The notes beneath the pieces are model-generated. The model saw only the letters and a program-made list of their open reading frames with translations. It had not been told where the DNA came from and did not search any database. This document shows positions 22,355-32,900 of a stretch of 64,000 nt of DNA, in pieces. The stretch covers positions 26,295-90,294 of the forward strand of contig JAPTJF010000244.1 of assembly GCA_029339195.1 (NCBI GenBank). Reading direction: 5' to 3'. The DNA comes from Micractinium sp. NFX-FRZ. Lineage: Eukaryota > Chlorophyta > Trebouxiophyceae > Chlorellales > Chlorellaceae. Position 1 is the stretch's first letter; every line of letters begins with the position of its first letter. The translations under genes were made by a program, and so were the position numbers.

Positions 22355-24202
22355 AATGGGGCGCGACTGCACGCCATGCATGGCAGCGAGCCGCATCAGC
22401 TGCTGCTGCTGGAGGTAGACCGGCGCAGCCTGCAGGGCCGCGAGTGCAGGCAGGGCCGCTGCCCCCACCCCTCCCGCCCACGGCACGCCGCCTGCTGACG
22501 ACAGTTCGGCTGCTGCGCTGCTGGCGGCGCTACCCAGCTGCCCTGCCTGAGCTCCGCAGAGGTGCTGCCGCCACGATGCATGATCTTCCGGGCTCAGCTC
22601 TGTGCCATTTGACTTTGTCAGGCCCTTCAAGGCCTCAAACACGATCAGGCGAGGCGAGGCGGCGGGGGACACGTCCCACCACTCCACCAGATGAGCTGTG
22701 TTTCTCTTCAGCAGCTCCTACACTCCAGGTCACATACGCAGAGATGCACACTCAGCTTGGGGCCTACTCAATGTCAGCAGTGGCAGCGACCGCACTGTCA
22801 CAGCATGAACTGGCACAGTGGCAAAGTGTGGCACCGCGCAGCACAGCACGGCACAGCACAGCATAGCACACAGCACAGCGCAGCGCAGCGCACCCGAGAG
22901 GCCGGAAAGTCCACCTCCAGGTCGGTCTTGATCACAAGGCTCGCAGCAGTGCTGCCCGCCGCCGGGTGCACCTTGTAAGTGGTGCGCTCGTCCCACCGAA
23001 CCACCTCGCCGTTGCCGGCGCTGTCGTCGCCGCTGCGCCGCTTGCGGCTGCGGCCTGTTGTCGCCACCTGCAGGCCCTCAAACCGCACCTTCACTGCTCG
23101 GCTGTGCACGCTCCCCAGGCTGTCCTGCAACACCACGCGCACCCCGCCGCCTGCTGCTGCCCCCGAATGCTTCGTGCTGCCGTCAGGGGAGACGTCCTCT
23201 TCTTCCTCTGCTTCGCTGCCGCCGGCATCCTCCTCTTCTTCCTCCCTTTCGCTGCCGCCGGCATCCTCCCCCTCCGCCTCCTGCTCTGCTGCTGCTGGCC
23301 TCGCCCGTGCCCGAGGTACTGGATCTTCCTGGATGTCCGTCACTCTGATGCGGCGGGCTTGGTGCAGCGCTGGCGTGAACAGCGCTGTTGTGACGCGCAT
23401 GCGCAGCGCTGGCAGGCCCTGCGAGGGCAGGGCGGTTTGGGGTGGCAAGTGCAGAAACAGCGTCAGAGCACGGCCAGAGCAGTGTCTGAAAGGTGTGGGC
23501 AGGAGGCAACTGCATTCGTGCTTGCAGTCCGAGTTGGACAATGGAATGCTGACTGAGCGGGCAGGTCGTACACTCTGAGCGATAACAGGTGAGATCCCAA
23601 TACTCATTTGCAAGCTTGACCTCCACTGCACGTCCGGCCCTTGCCTCGGCTGCGATCTCATACAGACATGTCGACTCCGTGGAGCGCGCGACTCCTTGTT
23701 TTGAGTCGATGCTGCTGCTGCACGCACTACCGGGCGTCTTCTCCAGTAATGCTGTGCTTGGTGGGAGGCGGCTGGCTGCCCCGGTCGCACCGCCGGCCAC
23801 TCCGGCCGCCACGCCGGGTGCGCGCCCCCACAGCGCCGCGCTCAGCTCAGGCACACCAGGAGGCTGGCGCTGGCTGATGAGCACTGTGTGGCTGGCTGAC
23901 TTGCCGGGCCCTGCCCGCAGCAGGTGGTGCAGCAGCTTGGCGGCCCCATGCTCCTCCAGGCTGCCTGCCAGGATGCTGTCTGCCGCCAGCCACTCCTCGG
24001 TTCCGCCGGCACCAGGGCTGCCACCCGCAGTAGCGGTTGCGACACTGGCGGAGGCATGAACCAGTCCCGCTGCGCTGCCAGCGCCAGCTGCGGCAGCTGC
24101 AGTGCCGAGACCAAGGGCTTCGTGGAGCAGAGCGGCTGGGCGCGAGTAGCTGCGCTTGGGCGCCCTGTCCCGGCCCGAGCCCTTGCTGCTTTTCCCACGC
24201 AT
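20726..24202 (-). CDS. Large Gln-rich and acidic unknown protein, 5 exons, about 818 aa
   Basis: Proposed exons: 23645-24202, 22894-23418, 21933-22717, 21197-21680, 20726-20830. The last four join by phase. The first needs a GC donor (GAG then GCAAGG). The start MRGKSSKGSGRDRAPKRSYS is strongly basic, like a nuclear-localisation region. Exon 2 has RMRVTTALFTPALHQARRIR, two Glu-rich acidic patches and a block beginning RVVLQDSLGSVHSRAVKVRF. Exon 3 starts ELLKRNTAHLVEWWDVSP and contains 14 consecutive Gln inside a Gln/Pro-rich segment. Exon 4 ends DLPTRLRYLKE. Composition suggests a nuclear, possibly transcription- or chromatin-related scaffold, but no domain is recognised. An arrangement with a longer first exon is possible. 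Confidence 0.55.
22313..22354. repeat. (CTG)14, coding polyglutamine on the minus strand
   Basis: Fourteen perfect CTG triplets are read as CAG in the Gln-rich gene and give 14 Gln in a row, flanked by further interrupted Gln codons. A likely length-polymorphic site. Confidence 0.9.
22835..22893. repeat. GTGCT-family pentamer array in intron of the Gln-rich gene
   Basis: GCACAGCACGGCACAGCACA-type units on the plus strand are GTGCT units on the transcribed sense strand. They lie directly after the donor at 22893. Confidence 0.8.
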
Positions 24203-24497
24203 GCTGCTTGAACTAACGGCACCTGCCGGTGCAAGTGAGGTAGTCCACTTCTAAAGGCATTGAGGCAGCAGTACAGCAGTACAGCTCAACACTACCAACA
24301 GTTCCCTTTCTTTTCGCCATCCTCGTTGCCCGACCAGACGCCACACGGGCACAGCGTGCTCGAGCGTCTCCCAGAGGCAGTCTCAAACACTGTTTGAAAC
24401 AGGGAGGGCAGCGGGCACGCCGCTGGGGCCCTCGGAACACCTCCTTGCCAGGCCCGTGCGTTGTCAGAAGCAGAAATGGCAACCTAGCGTGACGGTT
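24203..24497. promoter_or_regulatory. Short divergent upstream region
   Basis: 295 bp between the start codons of the Gln-rich gene (minus) and the HNH-like gene (plus). Both 5'UTRs and promoters must lie here. It is less GC-rich near 24260-24320 but has no clear core element. Confidence 0.5.
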
Positions 24498-26774
24498 ATG
24501 GCCAGCAGCAGCAGTCTGCTCCCATGTGGAGGCCTGGGCACCGGCGAGGCAAGCGGTGGCGGCGGCAGTGGCGGCGAGCCAGCTGCCAGCGCACCAGTGG
24601 GCACTGAATTCGGCAGCCTGCATGCTCAAGGGGGTGTGATGCAGGAGCAGCTCACGGCGCTGGCGCAGCGCCAGCACGAACAGGGCCTAGCTGTGGCAGG
24701 TATCGACCTAGCAGGGCAGCAGGCAGCAGAGGAGGTGGAGAGGTACAGCGGACGCCTGGCTGCTGTCGAGCAGGCAGTGCTGGCACTTGCCCGGCATCTG
24801 AGGCCCGAAGCAGCAGCCACTGGGGCAGCGGGAGCAGCCTTGGGGGTGGTGGCAGGGGCAGCAGTCGCTGCTGCAGCAGCACTGCAGGATCCAGCGGCTG
24901 CAGCGGAGGCGGCGGCAGTGCTGACAGCCCCGCCTGTAGTGGCAGCACGTGCAGCCTCTCCAGTGCTGCGCGTGCAGCGTCCGGCGCTCCGAGTCTCCCT
25001 GGCACTGCAGCCGCGCAACCGACAGCTGGCTGTGCCTGCAGCCGCCTCGCTGGGGCTGCCGCCTGCTCACGAGCAGCCAGAGCTGCTGCTGCATGTCGGG
25101 GACAGACTGTTTCTCGACAAGAAGACCTTGTGGGCGGCAATCCAGGATGCCAAGTTGCTGCTGTTCAACCGCCCCATTGGCCGCAGCGACCGCCTCTTCA
25201 GGTGAGGGCAGGCGCTGCTCCCCAACCCTGACAGGTGCACCCTCCACCGGCCTCAGCCTCCCTTGCACTCTCCCTCTCCTCAGCTTATGCAAGGTGGCCT
25301 CCACTGCCCTTGACCTCCACTGCCCTCTCGTCACCGCAGCTTCATGGACGGCCTGCTGCAGCGGCACCCCAACCCAACAAAGGTGCAGCACCCGCCCGTC
25401 CGGTGAGACCTGGCGCACATACTCCGGTGTTTTCGTGTGCGCTGGCACACATGTGCTCATGCAGCATGCCCTGGGGCTGAGTGCTGACATGGACCGCCGC
25501 GCTCACCGAGGCCCCACCAGCACGCTGGGGCAGCGCTGCCTGCGGGTCTGCAGGTTGCCGCAAGCGCTGTGCATGCCGACAGTGAGGGAGCACGGTGCCG
25601 TGTTCGCCCTGCCGGTGCAACCGCAGGGGGTTTGTGTCACGGGCAAATGCCTTTGCCACCGGCAAGGAATTCCACTTCATTGACGCCTGCGGCCGGGAGC
25701 ACGACTTTTCGGCGCTGAAATGCGTGGAGTGAGTGGGCCTGAGGGGGCGGGCGGTGGGCTGATCAACCAGCCATTGCTGCTGGCCCAGCGGTGATCACGT
25801 GCTCTCCCGCCCCCTGCTGGAATGCTTCATGTGGGAATACCACTGGGGCTACGACAACACTGGGGCAGCAGGCAGGGAGGCGTGCACAACCCGCCTTCCC
25901 GCCAAGGTTGGCACCGGGTGCCTCCTCGCCTCCCATTCTCACGTCGCCCAGGTGCCGGGACACCTCTCCCACGGTCAAGCTGGCGTGTGCAATGGGCATG
26001 GCTGTGTGGACACAGACGAAGTGGTTCAAGCGCCAGGAGGAGCAGCAGTGGTGCTGCCTGTGCGGGTCAGGTGGGTGGACTCCGAAGCCGCATCCTCCCT
26101 GCGCGCCCCGCTGGCATGCGGTGCCAGCTCAGCAACCTGCGCTGGGCTGCCCTGCCAGGCCCCGCTTGCTTGCCTCAATGCCCGCCTGACTTGGCTGTGC
26201 CTGTGCCGCCAGGCTCAACAAACACACGTTCCTGTGCTTGCTTGACACACAACCTGGCCGCCCTTCCCACCCCTCCACCCGCCCCCCTGCTGCCCCATGG
26301 GGCCCGAGCAGAGCACCAGCTGGTGGTAGATCACGTGAGCCCCACCATGCCCCAGCTGCGCTGCCAGTTCCTGGCCAGCATCGCCCTGCGGGCACCCCAG
26401 TCTTTCGACTCACACCCCGCCAGCAACGCGCCCGTGTTCAGGTGCGGCGCTGTGCTGTACTTGCACAGAGCGGGCAGCGGAGGCAGCGTGGCAGCTCACG
26501 TCGCAACCTGTGTGTGGAAGTGCTGCCTCAGGCCGTTCCCTGTGCTGTCAGCATGTGGGTGTCTGGTGTAGCTGGGCAGAGCCGTATGTGCCACCTTCCA
26601 GCCAACCAGCGTGTGCCCCTGCACATGTGTGCCTGGCGCAGGGCAGAGGATGCCGCTTTCAAGCGGGCCTGGGAGCGGTACCACCAGCACCACGCCCGCC
26701 TGCGCATGCTGTGCAAGCGCTGCCTGCGCAGGGAGAACGAGCGGCGCGGCATTCGGATGGACAGGGCAGGGTAG
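24498..26774 (+). CDS. Protein with C-terminal degenerate HNH-like zinc module, at least 7 exons
   Basis: Supported exons: 24498-25201, 25340-25382, about 25627-25728, 25789 to about 25860, 25952-26070, 26312-26441, 26642-26774. The last three join in phase. The join between 25382 and 25627 probably includes a small exon near 25511-25545 that I could not fix. The first exon has an Ala-rich coiled region, then LLLHVGDRLFLDKKTLWAA. The C-terminal half reads QQWCCLCGSEHQLVVDHVSP and, after about 50 residues, LRMLCKRCLRRENE. That is the CxxC, D-H, CxxC layout of HNH nucleases (compare VDHI.P and LC..CH..K). The Asn and final His expected of an active HNH site are Arg and Leu, so nuclease activity is doubtful. 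It is probably a nuclear zinc-binding protein. Confidence 0.6.
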
Positions 26775-27469
26775 CACGGTAACTGGCCTGGGGTACTGCA
26801 ACGGGGTTCGATTGAACATCGGTTCCCACACTCTGGGTGGCCACGCCTGTTGTCTGGTCACAGCTCCCTTGAAAGTCCTGCCCTTCCCACAATCCGCATG
26901 CCTTGCTAGCCACGCGTGCTGCGGCGTGGTGTGCTGTGTCCTTTTTTGTGCTGTCAACTGTTGATGCAGCTTTCACACTCGAGGAGGCAGGCTGCTTGAG
27001 CAAGCTGCTTGAGCAAAGTTAGAGCGGGCAACAAGGGCAGCAGGGAGACCGGGGAGAGCAGAGAGCAGGCGTGAGCGAACAAGTCGGGCACAGCAGAGCG
27101 AGACAGTGCAGGTCAGGATGAGATCACAGGTGAATAGCAACTTGAGAGGGAGGTACAGATGAGAGGAAGTGTAAGTTAAAGTGAACTGGGGAGCACCAAG
27201 TCAGCGTGCGTCAGTCAAAACATGGGCATGGGCGGGAAACACTGCACGCGTGCCGAGGCGAGCGCGCGCCGCCCCCGCCGCCAGTTAGTAAAAAGCGTGT
27301 CAGTCGGTTGTGTCACACCGGGCGCTGTGCCGCTGTGCCAGGCAGCCAGCGCAGCACAGCACAGCAGGCAGGGCAGCCCAGCCAGGCGGGCGAGCCGCTG
27401 CCGCAGTCAGCCAGCCAGCCAGCCGGCCAGCCAGCCACACTGAGCGCTATCTGCCAGGCAGGCACCACA
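26775..27469. other. Convergent intergenic region
   Basis: 695 bp between convergent stops. A purine-rich stretch (about 27000-27180, many GAG and AGG) and a CAGC/CCAG tract near 27350-27435 are the only features. No RNA gene is seen. Confidence 0.45.
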
Positions 27470-29528
27470 CTACCGCGCCAGCGGGTTGGCATGTATCGTC
27501 ACCCCCTTGAGCTTGATCTCCTGCAGCGGCCGGTCGTTGGGCCCCGTGGGCGCCTTCTCCATCCGGTCCAGCACCTCCATGCCGTCGATCACCTGCCCAA
27601 AAATGGTGTACTTGCCTGCAGATGGTGAGAAAGTGGGCCATCAGGAGGGCCGGCACGCAGATGAGTTGCGTGGCAACAAGGTGAGAAGCAGGACAGTGAA
27701 AGTGCAACTGCCACCTCCATCCAGTTCCAGCAGCTCCCTGCTGCCGGTGACCTAACCAAAGGTGGTGTACTTGCCTGGCAACACGGCGAGGGAGGGAGGG
27801 AAGCAGTGGAGGGGGTGCAGCACCAAGCGCGCCACACAGCCCAGCAGCTGCCCTGCCCTGCCCTGCCAACCCCAAAGCCTGCCTGCAGATGCTCGCCCCC
27901 GCTCCCCCCCCCCGTCACCGGTCCCAGTGTGTCGGATCCAGCCTCATCCCTGCCCACCAGCTCAGCAGGCACCCCTTCGCCTCTTCCCACGACAGCGTCC
28001 CAACCCTGACCCACCGTTGAGGTGTGCATGCGCCCGGTAGGTCATGAAGAACTGGCTGCCGTTGGTGTTGGGCCCGCTGTTGGCCATGCTCACCACCCCC
28101 CGCTTGCTGTGCTTCAAGTGGTCCACAATTTCGTCGGGGAACTTGCCGTTGGGCGTGGCGTAGATCGACTTGCCGCCCTTGCCCGTGCCTGTGGGGTCGC
28201 CGCCCTGCGGGAGCGGAAGGGAGGGAGGGGGAGGGAGGTGAGGCGGTGAGGGAAGGAGGAGGCGAGGCAGGGTGAGGGATGAGGTGAAGCAAGGAAGGTG
28301 GACGTGCGTGCATTGCCAGCACCGGCGCGGGGCAGAAGCTGCAGACCACATTGGCAGCTGCCTGCTCATGCAACAACGAGCAGCAGCGTTCGCCCGCTGG
28401 GGCAGAACACGCGTGGCTGTGCAGATTGCAAGCCTCGTGGGCTGTGCCAGCCAATCCAAGAAGCAATGAGCAGCTTGCGCGGCAGCGGCGGCAGCACAGC
28501 AGCGCGTAGCAGCGGTAGCACCAGCCATTTGCAAGGCAGCAGCGGCAGCAGCAGCAGCAGCAGCAGCAGCGAGGGAGATTGTCGGAAGCCAGTGCACCAT
28601 GCATCCCTTGAGGCTGCGGTGGGGACATTTTGTGCTGGCACACACCACCATACCGCCCAGCTCTCGCCCACCCTGCCCATGCAACCACAGCATCCCACCA
28701 TCATGAAAGCATTCAGCGTTTGTTGGCACTGCTACAACCCTGCCCATGCAGCCTCCGATGTTGTCGTAAATCACGGCCCCCTGTCAGCCATCCCAGCCAC
28801 CGTGACGCACTGATGCAGAGGAAGGAACACGGCAGCAGCCCCTGCTGGCCCGCACCATGAAGCAATCCAAGGTTGCCACAAACTTGTCTGTGTAGGCAGC
28901 CATCCCAGCCACCAGTTCAAGCTAAAGAGGTAACCAACAAACCGGCAGCCCCTGCTTGCCTGCACCATGAAGCCCTTGATGTTGCGGTGGAAGATGGTGC
29001 CGTCGTAGTAGCCAGAGGCCGCCAGGGCAAGGAAGTTTTCGGCGGTACGGGGGGCATCCTCGCAGTACAGCTCCAGCTTGATGTCCCCCATGCTGGTGTG
29101 CAGCGTGAGCGACTGCACAAGCAGGCACAGGGAGGGAGGGTGCACAGCAAAGGCAGCAAGAGAGAGGCAAGGTGGGGGAGGGGTGCAGCCGGCGGCAGCA
29201 TGCTGTCGGAGCCAGGGTGCCGGCAGACTCTGTGATTGCGGCAGGCAGGCGAGGTGTTCCTGTGTACCCAGCTGTGCATGACGCAGGCACGCGCCGAGCG
29301 CTGGCCGCCTGAAGCAGAACGGCGGCAGCGGGTGGCGGCGGCAGGAGTGGCGGCAGCGGCGGCGGCCCAAGCCAGCGGCAGCCCCGCGCAGCCACGGCGT
29401 CTCCCAACCATCTTAATCGAGATCGCAACATGCTGAAGCCGCCAGGGCTTCCGCAGGCGCGCTAAACACGCGTGCAGTTGCGTTCTTTGGTTGGCTCCCA
29501 ACTCGCATGCTTGCCGGGCTCTCACCAT
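27470..29528 (-). CDS. PPIL3: Cyclophilin-type peptidyl-prolyl isomerase, PPIL3 class
   Basis: A 163-residue single-domain cyclophilin, close to the family's usual 161. Exons: 29526-29528 (ATG only), 28960-29112, 28015-28204, 27470-27615. Landmarks are [64 protein letters not shown] and the C-terminus [11 protein letters not shown]. Joining the lone ATG to SLTLHT gives MSLTLHT, the family's normal start. The second intron uses a GC donor (GCAAGC), fixed by the join MVQ to [12 protein letters not shown]3 proteins are spliceosome-associated nuclear isomerases, so the product may take part in splicing. The intron at 27616-28014 contains a defective copy of the last exon's start (GKYTTFG, then a stop). 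Confidence 0.93.
28540..28570. repeat. (AGC)n microsatellite in PPIL3 intron
   Basis: About ten near-perfect AGC triplets lie in the intron between exons 28015-28204 and 28960-29112. Confidence 0.85.
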
Positions 29529-29922
29529 GACTGCCGGATGATGCTGGGTAGTTACGGAAAGGAGAGAGAGCGCAACCAGCTCCAGGGGCGTCACAAGGTG
29601 ATGGCCTCCCGCTGTCTGCAGCCGTGTACTTTCGTGACCCCCACGCACACCACAACGAGATCCAGCGTTCATAAGCCAATTCAGGGCTAAGTCGCTTTGC
29701 TGGACAGCTGCCATCTGGCAGGTCTCACTGCGCTTTCCCAGCTTCCCTGTTGAAGGTGGCATGGCATAGTGGCGCCCTGCTTGCAGTGGATTGAGGTAGC
29801 TTGTGATTTTCCTACTCCCGAACCCAAGCCCACCCCTACAGGCTGGGCCCACTCGATCACTGTCGTGCAGGCACCACTTGTTGCCTGACCGCCACCCGAC
29901 ATCAGCCACAGTAACATACAAC
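29529..29922. promoter_or_regulatory. Divergent upstream region, PPIL3 and OAT
   Basis: 394 bp between two divergent start codons. It is AT-richer than the surrounding genes. No core element could be assigned. Confidence 0.45.
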
Positions 29923-32900
29923 ATGGCAATGGCAGTGCGCAGCCGCGCAGGGGAGCTCGCAAAGACGCTGACTCGCCACGCTGCAGCAGGCTGTGGCGCC
30001 GCAGGCAGCCGCGGCATGGCCAGTGGCCACGGTCTGGACCCGGCGCAGTCGCCTCTGCAGCAGCAGGCAAGCTTGTGCAGGGTCAGGGGGGTGGGCGCGC
30101 CGCCGCCGCCTGCCGCCAGCTCTCAGGGACCACCCTGCAGTAGCCCGTCCCATGGGGGCGGCCCCTGCTAGCTCCTGCCTCTTAGTCTGTACTCCCCTGG
30201 ATTTGTCCTCTTCCATTATGTCTATTTTGCACACATGCAACGTGCCAAGTTTTGATTGCCAATCCAAAGGATGGTTCCGGCAGTCGCTGCACAGACTGTG
30301 CGCACCCAATCACGACATGGCCCCCATGCCCTCCTCGCTCCCTTTCACTCGTCCCGACCCTCCTTGCCCACTCGCCCGCCTGTGGCATCATCAATGCTGT
30401 TCCAGTGGCACAACTATAACCTACGGTAACGCAATGTGCACTGGCCTTTCGCTCCCTTTCTCCCTCCCTCTCTCCCGCTCTTCTTCCCTCTCCCTCCCCC
30501 CTCCCCCCTCTCCTACTCCCTCCCCCTCCCTCCCTCCCCTCTCTCCCGCTGTCATTTCCTACCCCTCCCGCCCTCCACACCAACAACTGCAAATGCATGT
30601 GTGGTGCGCACGTGCCTGCCCACGCATCCTTATCGACCCCCGTAGCCTCCTCCCTGTATCTCATACATTGGTCCACACACCACCCAGCAGATCATCGACC
30701 GCGAGGAGAAGTACGGCGCACACAACTACCACCCGCTGCCCGTGGTGCTCAACCGGGGTGAGGGCATCTTCATGTGGGATGTGGACGGCAAGAGGTACTT
30801 TGACTTCCTCTCTGGCTACTCCGCCGTCAACCAGGGGCACTGCCACCCCAAGGTGGGGGGGGCAGCGGGGCAGCAGTTTGTGGTTTATACCAAATGCAGC
30901 ATTGCTCGAGGTGTGTGCCCAGCCGTCAACCAGGGGCACTGCCACCCCAAGGCCAAGCAGCTGACACCCCTGGTGACTAGCCCGGTCACAGCCAGCACCG
31001 CCTCCTTCCTCCTCTCCTGTCCTTGCGCAGATCTCCAATGCATTGATCAAGCAGCTGCACCCCTCACCCCCATCCCGACCCCACATGTCCTCGTAGCCAG
31101 CGGTACCTTACCTGCCTCCCCCTATGCTCTTCCTGCTCTCCTGTCCTTGCGCTGCAGATCCTGGAGGCGATGATCAAGCAGGCCAAGCAGCTGACGCTGA
31201 CCTCCCGCGCCTTCTTCAACGACTCGCTGGGCGAGTATGAGGAGTACATCACCAAGCTGTTTGGGTACGACAAGGTGAGACGATACAGGGGGAGAATGGT
31301 GCAGCAGGGGGGTAAGCAGGGGTCAGGGGTTGGACATGCCAAGGCAGCTCTCCCAGGCGGGGAGGGTTGAGCAGGGGAAGGGTTGGATACGCCAAGGTAA
31401 GCTCACGCAGGGGGGAGGGCACGAGGCTCGGGACGGGACACAACGGCAGCGCCCCGCCCTGCCTGTACTGCCGCTGCGAGTTTGCGTTAGCTGCCCATTC
31501 ATCTCCTTGCTTGCCCTCCTTAGCATATCCGCCGCCCTGCGCCTCTCTCCCTCCCTCCCTCCTACAGGTGCTGCCCATGAACACGGGGGTGGAGGGAGGG
31601 GAGACCGCAATCAAGCTGGCGCGGCGGTGGGGCTATGACGTCAAGGGCGTGCCCAAGTACCAGGTGTGCTGTGCTGCGCTGTGCTGTGCTGCGCTGTGCC
31701 CAAGTACCAGGTGTGCTGTGCTGCGCTGTGCTGTGCTGCGCCGTGCCCTGCGGTGCGGTGTGGTGGCGGCGCTGCATCAGAGCAGGCGTGCCCGTGCATG
31801 CTGTGCTGCACTGCGCTGCGCCGCTGTGCTGCGTGGTGTTGGGGCACTCGACCGCAGTGCCATGTGCATCCTAGTGCACCTGGCTGGAGTTGCTGCAGTG
31901 TTAAAGCGTGTGTGGGGGACAGCAGTGCATATGGGCAAGGCTGTTGAAAATGGGCACGCTGTCGCGCCCCTGCCAGCCGCCCTCCCCCCGCTCCCCGTCC
32001 TTCATCTTCTCGCTGTCTTTCTCCCCCCCCACAGGCCAAGATCCTGTTTGCGCGGGACAACTTCTGGGGGCGCACCACCTCCGCCATCTCATCTTCCACA
32101 GACCCCGAGAGCTTCGAGGTGGGTGGGTCGGTGTGGGTGGGCTGACCGGCATGCTGGGCTGCGCTGGGCACGCTGTGTGTCTGCCGTACTGTGCTGCCTT
32201 GGGGCCTCTGGCCCCGGCTGTGCTCTGGGCTGCAAGCAGCCGCAGCAAGTCCCCGGCACGCTCCCCCTCCGACCCACCTGCACATGCACCCTCCCCCGCC
32301 CCAACCCCTGCTCCTCCCCGCTCCCTTTCAGGGCTTTGGCCCCTTCATGCCGGGCTTTGAGGTCATCCCTTACGATGACCTGGCAGCCCTGGAGCAGAAG
32401 GTGTGTATGTGTGTGTGCTGCCGGGGGTGGTCGTGGTGCACTCGTCCCGGCCTATGTTGTGGGGTGGCAATGCCCCAACATCTGGCAGCGCTGTGCGGGA
32501 GGCAGCACATTCGCATGTTGTCTTTGCTTGATGCACCTCCCTTCTTTCTTGTTGTCCCTTGCTTCCCTGCAGCTGGAGGAAGACCCCAACATTGTGGCCT
32601 TCATGGTGGAGCCCATCCAGGTGAGGGGCCTGCCGGGTAGAGGGGGCACGTGTTGACACTCCACCCGACCCACCCCATTAGCGCGGCATGTGCCTGCCTG
32701 GCGGCTTGCCGGGCTGCTGCGCCTGCCTGCCGGTCAGGTCTCCACCAGGGCTCACCCTCTGGAATGGAATTGCAGGGCGAGTCGGGTGGTGTCCCCCAAC
32801 GGGTACCGACGTTGCAAGTGTGGGTGCTGCCATTGTTCGCTGCAGGGCGAGGCGGGCGTTGTGGTGCCCCAGGACGGGTACCTCAAGAAGGCCCAGGAGC

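Noticed and set aside
22126..22866. 246-codon plus ORF, poly-Ala
   Set aside because: It is a frame shadow of the CTG/CAG-rich coding exon on the minus strand.
31367..32656. 429-codon plus ORF inside OAT
   Set aside because: It spans introns and the GTGCT pentamer array in a frame different from the OAT exons, except at short exon overlaps.
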